Shown: piece by piece, positions 10,933-27,230 of the stretch
Layout of the letters: every line of letters begins with the position of its first letter
How positions within the stretch are numbered: the stretch's first letter is position 1
Source of the DNA: Sparassis latifolia
Lineage: Eukaryota; Basidiomycota; Agaricomycetes; Polyporales; Sparassidaceae
DNA: 64,000 nucleotides
Direction of reading: 5' to 3'
Assembly (NCBI GenBank): GCA_018466975.1
Contig: CM031559.1
Span: forward strand, 2,666,001 to 2,730,000
The notes under the pieces: model-generated
Database searches by the model: none
What the model was told of the DNA's origin: nothing
The model's input: only the letters and a program-made list of their open reading frames with translations
Position numbers and translations under genes: made by a program

Positions 10933-13057
10933 TCAGTCGAAGGTGTAGGTGATGCCGTAGAACTCGGCAGAGGGATACTTGTCGAGGATCTGCTTCATGA
11001 CCCACCAGAGGGGCGTACCGTAGGTGACGTGATTATTCATACCTCAAGGCATTCCTGAGTACAGGATGGCGAGCCCGTCACCAGAACCCGTGAAGATGAG
11101 AGATCCCGAATCGCCGTGATCCGAAAAGTCACCAGATTTCTTGCTATGGTTATAGACGACCACTTCCCTGGACTCGAGTCCGAGGTCGGTGCAGGTATAG
11201 GCCTCCATGCCGGAATAGCGGCCCAATGTGAGCTTAGTCGTGTTGCCATACTTGGCGACGATATAAAGAGGCTCGCCATTCTTGTCCTCCGTGTCGGGAT
11301 TGTTGACGAGGCGGCGAGGCAGAGCGTGATGGATGGGGAGCTGGAGGTCGGCTGGGATGGTCCTGCCCTCTCGAATGGCAGCGATGGGCCAGAAGAGATC
11401 CTCGAGCTCACCGGTGCCGTATTGGTTTCCTGAAGAGTTAAATGTTAGTAAGCGAGATTGGAATGAAGGGGACGGAACGCACCCAGGTCGACAATGTTAC
11501 GCTCAAAATTCTCGAGCTTCGCCTCATTGACAGTGAATGTGGCAATGTCGCGAGTGTAGTGATGGTCGTCAACCCTGACGGAGATCTCGGGAGCCCAGTC
11601 GACATCACCGAATCTGCGGCCGTTGATATCCTGCCACTGGGCTTGGACTTCGGCAAAGAGCGTCTGGAGAGTGGCGTTGTCTTCATTCTTGGCGTCCAAG
11701 GCGATCTGCTTGCGTCCCAGGGCCGTGCTGTTCTTCCCGGCTGGCTTCAACCCCAAGTCTGCCAATTCTCCGGCAAGTCTAACGGCATCGCGAAGCCCTG
11801 TGTTGAGGGTGTCTTCGATCTCGACGACGGCACGAGCGAGACAGCGTTCACCACAGACAAGGATATGCTGAGGGTTGGCCCCGTCGAACTCGTAATGGGT
11901 GGTCGTGTCGACAGAGGCGACGTGTTTGTTGGTGAGGGCGAGGATCCTATCGCTGGGGTCACCATTGCTGGTCTTCACCTCCCGGAACAGGAACGTGAGG
12001 GTGCCCTGCGCATCGTCGGACTCCCTGGCGATGGGGATGCCTAGGCCAGTGTTGAAGGGGTGATTGAGGCCGAACTGGTGTTGTCCTCGATGCTCATCAG
12101 AGGCGGGCCGACCAGCCTTTCGACCGACCCTTCGTACCACTCGACGACGACATCGGTGATCTGGAAGTCAGCGAGGATTTGAAGGATGTCGGGCGTGGCA
12201 TCACGAACAGCCTCGGCATTGGTGGTGTTGGGACGAACAGCGATCCACACTACGACTGGGCCAAAAGTTTCCTTGCCGTCCTCGACGGTCAAGAAGTGCG
12301 CTGTCTTCAGCGCAGAGTACTTAAGGCCACGGTCCTTCATCGATGCTAAGATCTGAGGAGCGACAGTACCCCATACAGCATTGAGCGGCATATTGAAGAC
12401 ACCATGGGCAGTCTTTTGGGGGATTTTGAAGAAGCGAGCTCCAAGCGCAGGGATGGGGAAGGGGTTGGTCTCGAGATCGGAATGCCACATGAGTTCGGGA
12501 GGGTTGCCGGAGATGCCGTGATACCAGTACTTCATCTTGAACTTGGAGATCAGTGCGGGGACGACTGTGAGGGCGTCTGAGTCATTACTGAGCTGCAAGA
12601 AGATGGTATCGGCCTCGCTGATGGTTGGAGAGGTGGGAAAGGTGGGAGAGGTGGGAGACGCCACAGCGTCTTGTGGGGGAGGCTGGGCTGAGTACCTGTG
12701 ATTGAGACAGTCGACCATGAAGCAGGTCACGGCTGGAAACGCAAAAAGATGTGAGTACGTGGGTACTGAAATGCGCAAGAAAGAAGATGAAGAGACTTAC
12801 AGCCAAGGTTCACGGGGTCAGCCTTCACTTCGTTGACAATGGCTCTGACACCCGGAGCAACGTCTACAAGGTGGACGGACAATCATGAGTGGGAGATGGA
12901 CATGTGTAATGACGAAGCAGCTCACTTTGGCCCAAGAAGTTGAGGGTTCTGAGCTCTTCGTCGCTCAGGTCGACGATCTCTGCGGGAAACGCTCAGCACT
13001 GGTAACGAAGAGGAACGACGGGCGTCACTTACTCCTGTTCTGATAAGCAGGATCCAT
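10933..13057 (-). pseudogene. Trypsin-like serine protease-fold protein, apparently disabled
   Basis: Minus-strand gene of an agaricomycete family with a trypsin-like C-terminal half. Exons 13057-13033, 12979-12926, 12863-12801, 12732-11483, 11429-10933. The N-terminal half carries KIVDLSDEELRTLNFLGQ and WYHGISGNPPELMWHSD. The C-terminal half has the His motif LALTNKHVAS and the Ser motif HGDSGSLIFTGSG. Two lesions are seen. Near 12090-12110 the frame of VERLVGPPLMSIEDNT does not continue into FGLNHPFNTGLGIPIARE (a 2-nt excess, or a 50-nt intron with a weak donor). At 11046-11044 a TGA interrupts SGMP / GMNNHVTYGTPLWW, where CGA would read Arg. Both sides of each break keep family-like sequence. 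The catalytic His and Ser codons remain, so a shortened product cannot be excluded. Confidence 0.75.
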
Positions 13058-13198
13058 GGCGGCAAAAAACAGTTCACGAGAGGTGGTAGTAAGAAAGTGT
13101 AAGCAAGTAACTCGTCGATGGGGACGAGTTGAGGAGGGATGGAAAAACGCGAAGAGGGGATCCCTTTAAGTGAGCCAGTCGAGTCCGTGAATATCTAA

Positions 13199-13222
13199 CG
13201 ATCTCACACTGCCTCGCTTTTA
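13199..13222. repeat. Left copy of 24-bp direct repeat around the TIR element
   Basis: CGATCTCACACTGCCTCGCT plus four bases, matching 14099-14122 with two mismatches. The left copy is 4 bp outside the left TIR, the right copy 83 bp outside the right TIR. Confidence 0.7.
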
Positions 13223-13226
13223 TGAG

Positions 13227-14015
13227 GTAACGGATGCACATTTATTATTTTCCCGCGCGCGGGCTGCGCGCGCCCCCCGGGGTCTTTTCCCACCCTCACC
13301 TCGCGCGTCCTCCCTCCAGAGTCTCGCGCGCGTCAGTATATATATTTGCACTCCTGCCTGTGCACTTTCTGCTTAGACTTCACCTTTGAGCTCATGGTGG
13401 CATTAGTATTGTGGCTCGGAATATAGGATTAGTATTCTTCTTTTCAATTACTTACTGGTTTATTTGAATAATACTTCTCGAGTCTATTCCGTGCTTATAT
13501 TGCGCACCAGGATATTGAATAACGCACTCATTTGATCACCTGCAGTAGTGCCACTGACGTCAGCGCGAATTCCTGACCCGTCGGGTCGGGGGCTCGAGTT
13601 TCGTAGTACCATCAGCTGGGGAAGCTAAATACAATATTCTATTCAAGTTATACACACATTACTTACACAGCCAACCATAAATTTTTTCTTTGCACGTACC
13701 CGCCACAATGGAGCTGTAGAAAGGTAAACATGAGACATAGTGACTTAGGCAACAGTGAAACGAGGAATTGCACAGAGGCATCCGGATATTCATTTCCAAA
13801 AAAATATTGCAAGCCCTAGTACTACAGTACACCACCATGGGCTCAAAGGTGAAGTCTAAGCAGAAAGTGCACAGGCAGGAGTGCAAATATATATACCGAA
13901 GGCGCGCCGCGCGCGCGCGAGACTCTGGAGGGAGGGCGCGCGAGGTGAGGGTGGGAAAAGACCCGGGGGCGCGCGCAGCCCGTGCGCGGGAAAATAATAA
14001 ATGTGCATCCGTTAC
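13227..14015. mobile_element. Non-coding element with long GC-rich terminal inverted repeats
   Basis: Two long inverted arms: 13227-13400 and the reverse complement of 13832-14015. Outermost bases are GTAACGGATGCACATTTATT on both ends, followed by an alternating GC tract (CCCGCGCG), a shared CTTTTCCCACCCTCACCTCG, a TATATAT stretch and GCACTCCTGCCTGTGCACTT. The arms are about 174 and 184 bp and differ by small indels in the GC tract. The 431-bp centre has no coding frame. This is the layout of a foldback or MITE-like DNA transposon of unknown superfamily. I could not identify a convincing target-site duplication. Confidence 0.75.
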
Positions 14016-14098
14016 ATAACTCAACGCTTTGGGGGCGTGTGTCTCATGCGGTCCAGAGATATCGCAACTTCGTTTCCTCCAGCTATAGTGCGGTGTTT

Positions 14099-14122
14099 CG
14101 ATCCCACACTGCCTCGCTTCTA
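14099..14122. repeat. Right copy of 24-bp direct repeat
   Basis: CGATCCCACACTGCCTCGCT plus four bases, the partner of 13199-13222. It lies about 60 bp upstream of the next start codon, so it may be a promoter segment duplicated along with the insertion. Confidence 0.7.
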
Positions 14123-14183
14123 TCGAAGTTGTCCACGACCGTCACGACCGTTCTGCACGTTGACCACGCTTTCCTTCACCGCG

Positions 14184-15522
14184 ATGGACGACGACCAGCG
14201 TCGACAGGACGATGGCGCGGACAGCCGCAAGAACCGCCTTCCATCCTTCACGGAGGTGCTCTCGAGGCGCACCCGACCACCCGTCGATTTGTTCATGTTC
14301 TAGTGAGTGTTATGGATGTTATTCTCTGCCCTCCAAACTCACCTTAGCGCCCTCGCATCGCCGTCTGACACGCGAAGTTTGTTTCTGCAACGCGAAGGAT
14401 CGGAGGATATCCTGGATTTCTGGCTAGACGTGCAGCAGCACGAGAACCTATGTCGGGCATACTTCAAGGACGTGCGCAAGTCAGGGCGGACCATCAGGGA
14501 GGACTGGCCGGAGTACTGGGACTATGCACGCAGGCGCGGGTCAATCTACGGCACGGTAGTGGGCCTGAACCCGCACATGGGCACGAAGCGAAGCACCACG
14601 AGCACCGGGGACGTCATATCTGACCAGGACAGACAGAACCTGGCTGCTGCTGGAGATGAGAAGGCCGTGCGCAGTCCTAGCCCGCGTCTGACATCGGCAG
14701 GAACGGCGGTCGCGACGGAGCCGCCCCGGTCGACGACACCATTCTCTCTGTCCGGACGCACGCCCACGCTGTTCAAGCGCGCCTCGCGCGCACCCACCAT
14801 CATCCCCCGCTCGGCAGCGATCACGCGTCAGAACCTGATCGCGTCCGCGGAGCGCATCTATTTCCGCTACCTGTCTCCAGTGGGCACGGTGGGTTCTAAT
14901 GAGAACCACGAGATCTATCTACCACCCGCGCTACGCATCCACGCGTTTCCGCTGAACAGCGGGCACGAGCCCAAGTCACAGAGCGAGACGAGCATCATGG
15001 CGCAAATTCCGGACATGTTCCACGCGCAGAAGGAATACTGTTTCCGTGCGATGGAGCAGGACGCGTTCCCGCGTTTCCTGCGCGCCAAGGCGTTCGGCAA
15101 CCTGACGCCGGTGTCAGCGCTGGTGCGGCTGATTATAGGGCTCGTCGTCCTCTGGGTCGGGCTAGCGGTGGGATTCTCCTTGATTTTCCTCGATGTGAAG
15201 CCGAAGTCGAAGCGTTTCTTCGTGAGTCGTGTTTGTTGGTTTGGTCGAGCGAGTGCGAGGTTGACAGTTGTTACGCATTTCGCAGCTCTTTCTCCCTTTC
15301 GCAGTCGCCATTCTCTTCTTGATCTCTCACCAATATGAACTTGATCCAATCCTCGTCTTCTTGGGCCAGTCGGAATCTACACCGTTCCGTACACTGCGCA
15401 TTCGTGAACCCTATGTCAAGAAACTTCTACTTGGGCGCGCGATATGGGTCAGCGTCCTGGTATCGGCGTGCATGGTTGCGTTGACCATGATATTCTGGGC
15501 CGTCCCTGGGCATCGTCTGTAA
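14184..15522 (+). CDS. RGS-domain membrane protein, Rax1-like
   Basis: Three exons (14184-14302, 14348-15221, 15286-15522; GT-AG, phases fit), 409 aa. The N-terminal half holds a split RGS-type region: LPSFTEVLSRRTRPPVDLF, then EGSEDILDFWLDVQQHENLCRAYFK, and after a disordered insert (about residues 120-185) AERIYFRYL and FHAQKEYCFRAMEQDAFPRFL. The C-terminus has three hydrophobic helices: LIIGLVVLWVGLAVGFSLIF, LFLPFAVAILFLI and IWVSVLVSACMVALTMIFW. RGS followed by three transmembrane segments is the architecture of fungal Rax1, a bud-site/polarity protein. That name is inference; a role as regulator of G-protein signalling at a membrane is the alternative. Confidence 0.85.
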
Positions 15523-16188
15523 CTGCCGCTGGACGTACAAAGACTGACGGTGTATGCCCCCACGCGTACGGCTGTAGGTAGAGGTAGAGGACTTCGTGCG
15601 GGACTCCAGCAAACGTTTAGCTATTCTCTTCTATTATTCTTCTTCATCCGCTGCTCGTTACGTCGTTCTATTATATCTACACTACGTTATGTATACCCCT
15701 TCCCCGATTCCTTAATCCGCTGTCGCTCGTTGTTACCCCCTGACTCCTCGCCGTTCTGTTCCATGGATGTATCTTGATTTATGCCTAGTAGATCAGTGAA
15801 ATACTTGCGTTAACGTTGATACGTTGTATGCTAGCTGACGATCCAGTTCATCTGCAAGGCTGAGTCGCATTCTCTGCGAGCGAGGAAGACATGGGCCGGG
15901 AGTTGAGCCAGACCTACGATGGCAATTGCCAGAGCTCCACAGGATATTTTACCGGTCATCCTATGAAATGGGGCTCAATTACTACAAATCGTATAGTTTA
16001 AAGGGGGAAATAGGGTCGGAAGTGGATACCTGCTGACAGAAGATAAGACGCAAGCAGAACAAGTGAAGACAATCGAAAGGAGCTCAAGAAATTGAAACTT
16101 GTGTCACTATCAACGATAAACCGATGAAACGTTGCCTAAGCGATACGACATCCGCATGGGGGGGTTCTCCAAGTGATCTCGCGCGAAT
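15523..16188. other. Convergent intergenic region
   Basis: 666 bp between the ends of the Rax1-like gene (plus) and the HMG-box gene (minus). Contains the two 3' regions, T-rich after 15600. No gene or repeat recognised. Confidence 0.5.
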
Positions 16189-17337
16189 TTATGTGGTCCT
16201 CTCCTTCTCCGCTGCCAGCTGCGCCCTCCCCTCAGCCGATGCGGTCACGTACGGCTGTGGACGAGAATCTCAAAGACGTCACAGACCAGCAGTTCGCAAA
16301 ATGAACAGACCTGACGCTCCACATCACTCATTGCTTTCCAGCGTTGCCCCAGTGCTTTCATCCTGTAAGGAATTCTCTCCTTGTTCGGCATGTCCGCAGG
16401 TATCTCCACTTCCGCACGGTGTTGCTTAAAGTAGCTGACGATGGAGAGTACAATGAGGTGGCGCACAGGGTGTAAAGATATGGTGTTACACACCGTGAAA
16501 ACGACGTCAGAGACCTGATGTCTGTTTCACCTTTTCGATGAATTTTGTGTTTGCCATGGGCCTTGCGTACGGCGTTGACAGTCCTGAGCGTAGCAACATC
16601 GAGCGAGCTTTCATATTCCAAGAACTTCTGCCGACGTTCTTGGTTGATAACCCGAGCTTCATCGGCGTAACGCTGGTGAAAGGGGATAGTTTTACTACTT
16701 CTACCCACAACAAGAGGGAGACCAACCTGTTTCTCCGCGTCACTGAGAGCTTTCCATTCAGCAGCACCCGCCCTCATCGTCGATATTAGATCTTCCGAAG
16801 GCGTTCCTTTCAGGGGGTGGTCCTTGACATAGTGTGACCAGAAGACGCCGTAAGAAGATACGTGTCTCTTCGGAGGGCGGTTCTCAGCGTACACCTGTCT
16901 GGCCTCTGCAATGGCAAGAACGTCGCACGAGGAATGAAATTGTCAGCACAACCGTTCAAATTTACAAAAAAAATTTACGAACGCCTCTTCTTTTCCAGTA
17001 GGGCCTTTTGCTTTTGCTTGGCGGGATCAACCCCCCTCCCTGGCTTTTGCGCTGCCGTCTTGGCTACTTTCTTAGCTGGCTTCTTGGCCACCTTCTTCTT
17101 CGAAGTCTTAGTCCTACCAATCGTGGCTCTCTTCGTTGTTGTCTTCTTCGCCGCGGTAGGTTCCTCAGCGGCCTGGGCGAGTCTCACAGAGGAGGCTGTC
17201 AGGAAAGTACGTGTCCATGTTGGCGATTGCAGACGTGATGAGATCGTCTGAAACACGGGAACAGGGAAGCGAGTTATCCTAACAGAATTGAGCGCAGACG
17301 TGCGGAGAACAACGCGTGAGGCGAGGACGGAAAACAT
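16189..17337 (-). CDS. Mitochondrial HMG-box protein (mtDNA packaging / TFAM-Abf2 type)
   Basis: Minus strand, five exons: 17337-16983, 16905-16727, 16672-16515, 16434-16311, 16254-16189; phases agree, 293 aa. The N-terminus (MFSVLASRVVLRTSALNSVR) is Arg/Ser-rich without acids, as in a mitochondrial presequence. A Lys/Ala-rich basic linker follows (KKKVAKKPAKKVAKTAA). Box 1 is RPPKRHVSSYGVFWSHYV through EWKALSDAEKQRYADEARV; box 2 is SYFKQHRAEVEIP through GQRWKAMSDVERQPYVTASA. Each box is interrupted by an intron at the same place, after the final EKQ/ERQ. Such proteins bend and coat mtDNA. An in-frame ATG at 17424 would add 29 residues but weakens the presequence. Exon 1 and 3 donors were chosen by phase and are the least certain points. 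Confidence 0.85.
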
Positions 17338-17880
17338 ATCTTTGGTGGTGGAAGACAGGAGAGACTGACCGCGCGCCGCAACAAGTCCATCTGAGTTGCT
17401 CCTGTTTGGCAACAGCCTCATCAAACTTTCCTTTTTCCGTCTCTATACTGAACGTTCCCACGGTTGTCCCAAATTCATCCCACACCCTACCATCATCTCG
17501 GCTTACCCCTATTCCCGATATTCAAGAATATTGCTCTCTACTGCTAAAAGGACACTGATGACTATCGTAACATATACATCATGTTTGCGGAAGATGGCTC
17601 CATGTCCAGTGTCGATGCACAGCATCCGCTGCTGCCCGCCTTTTCGTGCGGATGCCCACTGATGGCGGTGGATGCCCACCAACGACGGTGGATGCCCTTA
17701 TGCTGCGGGAAGGTGTTTACAGATGGCAGCTATATGTCCAGCATCGATGCACAATGCTCACAAGTCCCGCCTGCTAAGGTGGATGCCAACCGATGGTGCA
17801 GGATTACCTGCCTGGTCGCTCACCGTGATCTCTCACTACCCCTATTCATGAACACCATCATCTCACATCGACGACTATCA
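17338..17880. repeat. Promoter region followed by degenerate direct repeats
   Basis: 17338-17580 is the HMG gene's upstream region. From 17590 a degenerate direct repeat appears: 17590-17640 (AGATGGCTCCATGTCCAGTG) and 17721-17772 (AGATGGCAGCTATATGTCCA), each followed by TCGATGCACA and a C-rich end, plus several GGTGGATGCC units. The reading frames here are low-complexity and not believable genes. Confidence 0.5.
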
Positions 17881-18026
17881 TTTATCTAATAAATACACCC
17901 CTCCCAGGAGTCGAGGCTTTGATCACATGTATTAGCTCTAGAATTACCACAGTTATCCATGTAGCAAGGTACCATCAAATAAACTATAACTGATTTAATG
18001 AGCCATTCACAGTTTCACTGTACAAA
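17881..18026 (-). rRNA. Dispersed 18S rRNA fragment (5' region), antisense to the plus strand
   Basis: The minus strand reads the universally conserved early part of eukaryotic 18S rRNA: TTTGTACAGTGAAACTG, GGCTCATTAAATCAGTTATA, TGATGGTACCTTGCTACATG, GATAACTGTGGTAATTCTAG, AGCTAATACATG, and finally GGGAGGGGTGTATTTATTAG. About 146 nt are present. The rest of the gene is missing on both sides, so this is a fragment, not a functional rRNA gene. A few positions differ from the usual fungal sequence (for example GAATGGCTCA is preceded by CTGT rather than CTGC). Confidence 0.93.
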
Positions 18027-19735
18027 CCAGACTGGTCATGAGTTGCAAGCATATCTTCAGCGACATCATTGAGTGCTCGCTACTTCCCGCCTTTGAGCAC
18101 GTATGCTCACTGGCGCTCACCAATGGCCATGGATGTCTATCACACATACCCATACACAATGGATGCCTGCATGGCGGATGTCAATTGTTGACTCTGTCTC
18201 CTTCTGACGCACACATAGTTGACCTACTGCCGCTGTTCATCACCACCACTATCTCGTACTACCCCTATTTGCACACTGCTCGCTGAGTGTACTCCGTGCG
18301 CGCCATACCCTTTCTCACGAGTAAGGTTGAGTACGACTGTAAGCACTGCTCGATGCTCGGGGCACTTTCACACCTCGCCTTTTTCAGACTATGGTATTGG
18401 CAAACAGGTGGCAACCGTGGTATCGGAACTGTGTGTAGCTCCTTTGTGGTGAGCCTCACCACTGCGCTACCTGTACAACATCCAGCTGACTGTCTGACAT
18501 GCACACTACACTTCTACATCATGCTCCTCGTACATGTCATGTACCGTGGTGAAGGTGACTGAGCACATGCACTACACGGGGACAGTACTTACATTGTTCA
18601 CACAATCTGCATTTATCCCTCTTGAAATACCAATGTGCAGCTCTCTTGCTCTTTGCTACCCTTTGGTCAGACAACCTTGTGGCTCTGGTCCATGAATTTA
18701 TTTTCTGTCATCATACAGAGTGGACAAAGTACGAAAGAGCTTGCAAGAATCTGCCTTTTACCTACTGTCTGATCACCCTATTATGGAAGAACTTTATCCA
18801 AAACATATCTGTGGAAGTGTTGCACCTAGTGTGTACTACATGGGGTTATGTCCCATTTGCTTTTTGTGTGAGCCTATGGTGCAGAGGAAACATACCACTT
18901 CCACATACAAGAGAGCCTACATAGCCTCATGCATCCTTGATGAATTTCGTGGGACAGTGTCCTTGTCAAAGCAGCTCTAATTGGCAGATTTTGAGCTGTT
19001 TTGATGAGTAGGCATTGATCGGAGTGATCTCTGTTCTGGATGTGTTGTATCCTACATTACAGTAGTGTACTGCGCATGGGTACATAGCTGTAATCTAGGT
19101 GCAACAACCCGGTGTTTCTGAACGAGACCAATGCCGGTAACCTACCTACCTATCTACCATGGCATTGTTTACTGCCTCTCGGCTATCCAAGTGGTGCACC
19201 TTCATCAGTTACAAAGTTGTGAAATGTTTTCACTCTTCAAGCAAGTGACAGTTCAAGAATATGATACAACTGTTTTGGTCCATCTCGCATGTCCATTGTT
19301 GCATATTATCTGTTCAGTTTTCCTGATACACAAGAGTACACAAGTGGATGTCGATGAAGAAAGTGAAAGGTGGACTACTCTGTGCATATTTTGGAGACTT
19401 ATGTAGAATACCTCCAACCTCAGACTTGCAGAACAATTATTACTCCATGCATTGACACCCATTAGCACAAGAAGCATGGCCCAGTATTTTTTGCAGAAAA
19501 CCCTCCAGAAAGGGTTGAAGTATCACACACAGAAAAACTGTGGAAAAAGAATAAAGTATTTCTCCAGGAAAAACTGTGCTTATCAGTTGCTGATTGGACT
19601 ATCACGGTATTTCCCACAAAAATTCATTATGGTTTCTTCAAAGTTTTTTCTCATGTTTTACTTTATGAATTTTCTCAGGTATTTCCCTGAGAAATACTTG
19701 GCTATGTGTGTTGTGTAGCTCATCTGGCAGACTAG
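18027..19735. other. AT-rich intergenic region, no gene recognised
   Basis: 1.7 kb. 18040-18290 resembles the repeats on the other side of the 18S fragment (TACTTCCCGCC, ATGGATGTC, ACTACCCCTATT echoes). Frames at 18622-18980 and 19131-19718 contain Cys/Leu-rich translations but no family I can name. Probably relics of repeats. Confidence 0.35.
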
Positions 19736-19949
19736 CATCAGGAAAACCCCACTTTTTCTTTAAGACCTTTCACTCTGAAAACCCTTATTTAAGGCTATAA
19801 GTTCTCAAATAAGTCTCAATAAGTTGGATTTCAGGCACTTAATGTAATATGACTTATGTCCTTTTTGTCCTTATTTCCTTAAATAAGAACTATAAGTCTG
19901 TTTAAGGCAGTTAAGTGTTCTCTTAAGAGAAAGTTGGGTTTTCCTGATG
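19736..19949. mobile_element. MITE copy A
   Basis: 214-bp non-coding element with terminal inverted repeats: left CATCAGGAAAACCCCACTTT, right the reverse complement of CATCAGGAAAACCCAACTTT. The interior is full of CTTATTTAAGG/CCTTAAATAAG motifs that can pair. Same family as copies at 20029-20252 and 35802-35979. No convincing target-site duplication. Confidence 0.8.
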
Positions 19950-20028
19950 TGCACTGCGATGTCACTGACCCTTCATTCAACACTTGACTCAATGAGAAAT
20001 TCACAGCTGAGGAAGTCACACCCATTTC

Positions 20029-20252
20029 CATCAGCAAAATCCAACTTTTACTTAAAAGGGTACTTAAATGACTTAAATGGACTTATGATCCTTATTTAAG
20101 GGTATAAGGTCAAAAAGGTGCCTAATGCATATTACATGAGTGTCTGAAATCAGACTTATGGACACTTATTTGAAGACTTATTGCCTTAAATAAGGGTTGT
20201 AAGACCGAAAGGTCAAAATAGCTCTGTAAGAAAAAGTTGGGTTTTGCTGATG
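20029..20252. mobile_element. MITE copy B
   Basis: 224 bp, 79 bp to the right of copy A. Terminal inverted repeats CATCAGCAAAATCCAACTTT and (right end, reverse complement) CATCAGCAAAACCCAACTTT. Interior again has paired CTTATTTAAGGG / CCTTAAATAAGGG blocks. Confidence 0.8.
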
Positions 20253-21029
20253 TCCTTATCAGATAGATGGGTGAATCTGAGCCAACTCGTAATCCGCGAA
20301 TACAGGACCTCAGAATATTGGCTGAGAATTCTTAGGTAAATTCGGACAAAGTTGGGCTCAAAATTGGCTCCAACCTTTGATCCAGTCTGGACACATGGGA
20401 GAAATTTTTTTTGGAAGCCTTATTTTTTCCCAGACAGACAGAGGGTGTTCAGCCCTAACTCTTATCCACGTGTAGGGCACTTGTGGCCCATATTCACCTG
20501 GGTTCACCTATATTTGGGAATTTAGTGCCGACAAACATAGTTTTCCAGGATTCTCGGAACTCCTGTGATGTGTGACTATGGTAATGTATACTCTATATTC
20601 ATATAATAATGTGCTCGAATGTGGGCCAAAAGGGCACCATTGACGTTGATACTGGTCTTAAGACACATTGAAATCATTTAGACATTTCTTTGTGCTTCTA
20701 GTAGTGTTGAATGTATGAAGTTGACTAATGCTGGCCTCTCCCCACAGCTTGTGATGACGTTTTGGAGCTTCTGCTGCTGCATCAGGACAAAAATTACTGT
20801 TTTCAAGCCTTATCCTGGCATCCGGACCAAAAATGGGTTTGGAGGACCTCATCCGCCATTCGGACAAAATTTTTGAAAAAGTGCCGAATCCTCGTTCAGA
20901 TCGGACAAAAACATCGGATTTGGCCTCTCAGTGCTTAAACATTTTTGCCTCCGCTGGATAAGGGTTGCTGGCCTATTTTCCGAGGTCCTGCGAATACCCA
21001 AGCATAGCAGTTGATCTTCGAAGGATACG
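20253..21029. other. Intergenic, no gene recognised
   Basis: 777 bp between MITE B and the chromovirus. Contains several ATTCGGACAAA / ATCCGGACCAAAAA echoes (about 20340, 20820, 20865, 20905) suggesting a decayed repeat. Nothing coding. Confidence 0.35.
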
Positions 21030-21034
21030 CTTAT

Positions 21035-21673
21035 TGTTACAGCGCTCCTCACTCTTGGCGCGTCTTTTCTTTTTCTTTTCTTGTTCCCTTTACATTACCA
21101 GACCACGTGATCCAACACGTGACTCATCGGAGCGCAACCTCCGATTCTTTATTCAGATGTCCAGAACCCCTAGTCTAGGGTTACACCGGATCCAACTCCG
21201 GACCTTCTTCTTATCGCACATGCAAGACGTGCATGTATGCCTCATCTTTACCTCGTTCTGATACACGACTCGTTATTCCCATTAGTACTGATTATCTCTC
21301 ATGACCTTACTCAGCTTTCTCATACATATTACTTTCTCGCTGTTACTCTGCTCAGATATCGTTTCACCTTATCTAGCCAATGAACGATCCCGCATTACTG
21401 CATAGTACTGCGGATACCTTTTGTATAAGTAGACGACCTTGTCGAGCTGGATCCCCATCTCGACCTGGTTACCATTAAACCAGCTTTTCACTTGCCTTTG
21501 ACTGAAATCAACCGTTAGTAGCAGACAGCTACTACGAGTCATAAGAACGAACTCTGATCGACCTTCAGTGCGAGGACATCGCCAGAAGTGTCACTTGAAC
21601 GGACTTGTGTCTTAGACTAAGACCTTGTCTCGTGACAACTCGACTTGACGCTCGTGTTTCGCTGCCGCGTAAC
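21035..21673 (+). repeat. 5' LTR of element 1
   Basis: 639 bp, starts TGTTACAGCG and ends CCGCGTAAC (short TGTTAC/GTAAC inverted ends). Contains CCTTTTGTATAAGTAG near 21420, a possible TATA box for the element's transcript. Confidence 0.92.
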
Positions 21674-22372
21674 ATTAGGTCAAGATCTTATTACTCTCTG
21701 TGACTTCCTAGAGTCTAACAACGAACTACCGACCGGACCGAACCTTGAAGACTGAACGATACACCCGATTCGATTGCTAAAGCACCGTTTGAGATTACTC
21801 TGTAATCGAGGTAGCTGAAGGGATAGACTGATCACTCATCTTCGGAGAGGGGTCTGTCCGAGAGACCAATAGGCCGAGGAGGCTGAGGTAATCACTCGAG
21901 CAATCAGCAAATAGGTGTATCAGTTTGAAGACAGAAGACACTCTATGGGCTTGTTAGCTGACGACGAACGAACCCACTTAGTTAAGGACGGTGTGCAGTC
22001 TACGTGTAGACGTAGGTCACACAGGAGAATTTATCCACACTGGATTTGAACTTTATCAACCCGACTGCTCTTCCCAAGCAATACATCGATCTCCTCCCAT
22101 CTCAGGCAGAGTGGGATGCACAGAGGAACGTACACGTTTTAAACAGATGACCTTTACTCATCAGACCAGATCAACACATTGATCACCCAAGTGGTGACTA
22201 CGAAGCAGGCCTACCCCATAACGTTGGAGGGCTTGTACTATCACACATCGCAGACAGTGGCATACCTATCTCCTATCCAGGAGAAAGACCAGACGCCCCT
22301 TGGAACCTCCCTGTCCAGGATCCCGTACCCCAACCGATTCTTGCACCAATCATATCCGATTACATACCACCG

Positions 22373-26224
<3,852 letters not shown>

Positions 26225-26250
26225 TCAATTATGGTCGTAGTAGACCATGA

Positions 26251-27213
<963 letters not shown>

Positions 27214-27230
27214 AGGAGAAGAAACCCAGA

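Noticed and set aside
16500..17440. Plus-strand frames 16538-16789 and 16862-17251
   Set aside because: Shadow frames of the minus-strand mitochondrial HMG-box gene; the antisense has the conserved boxes.
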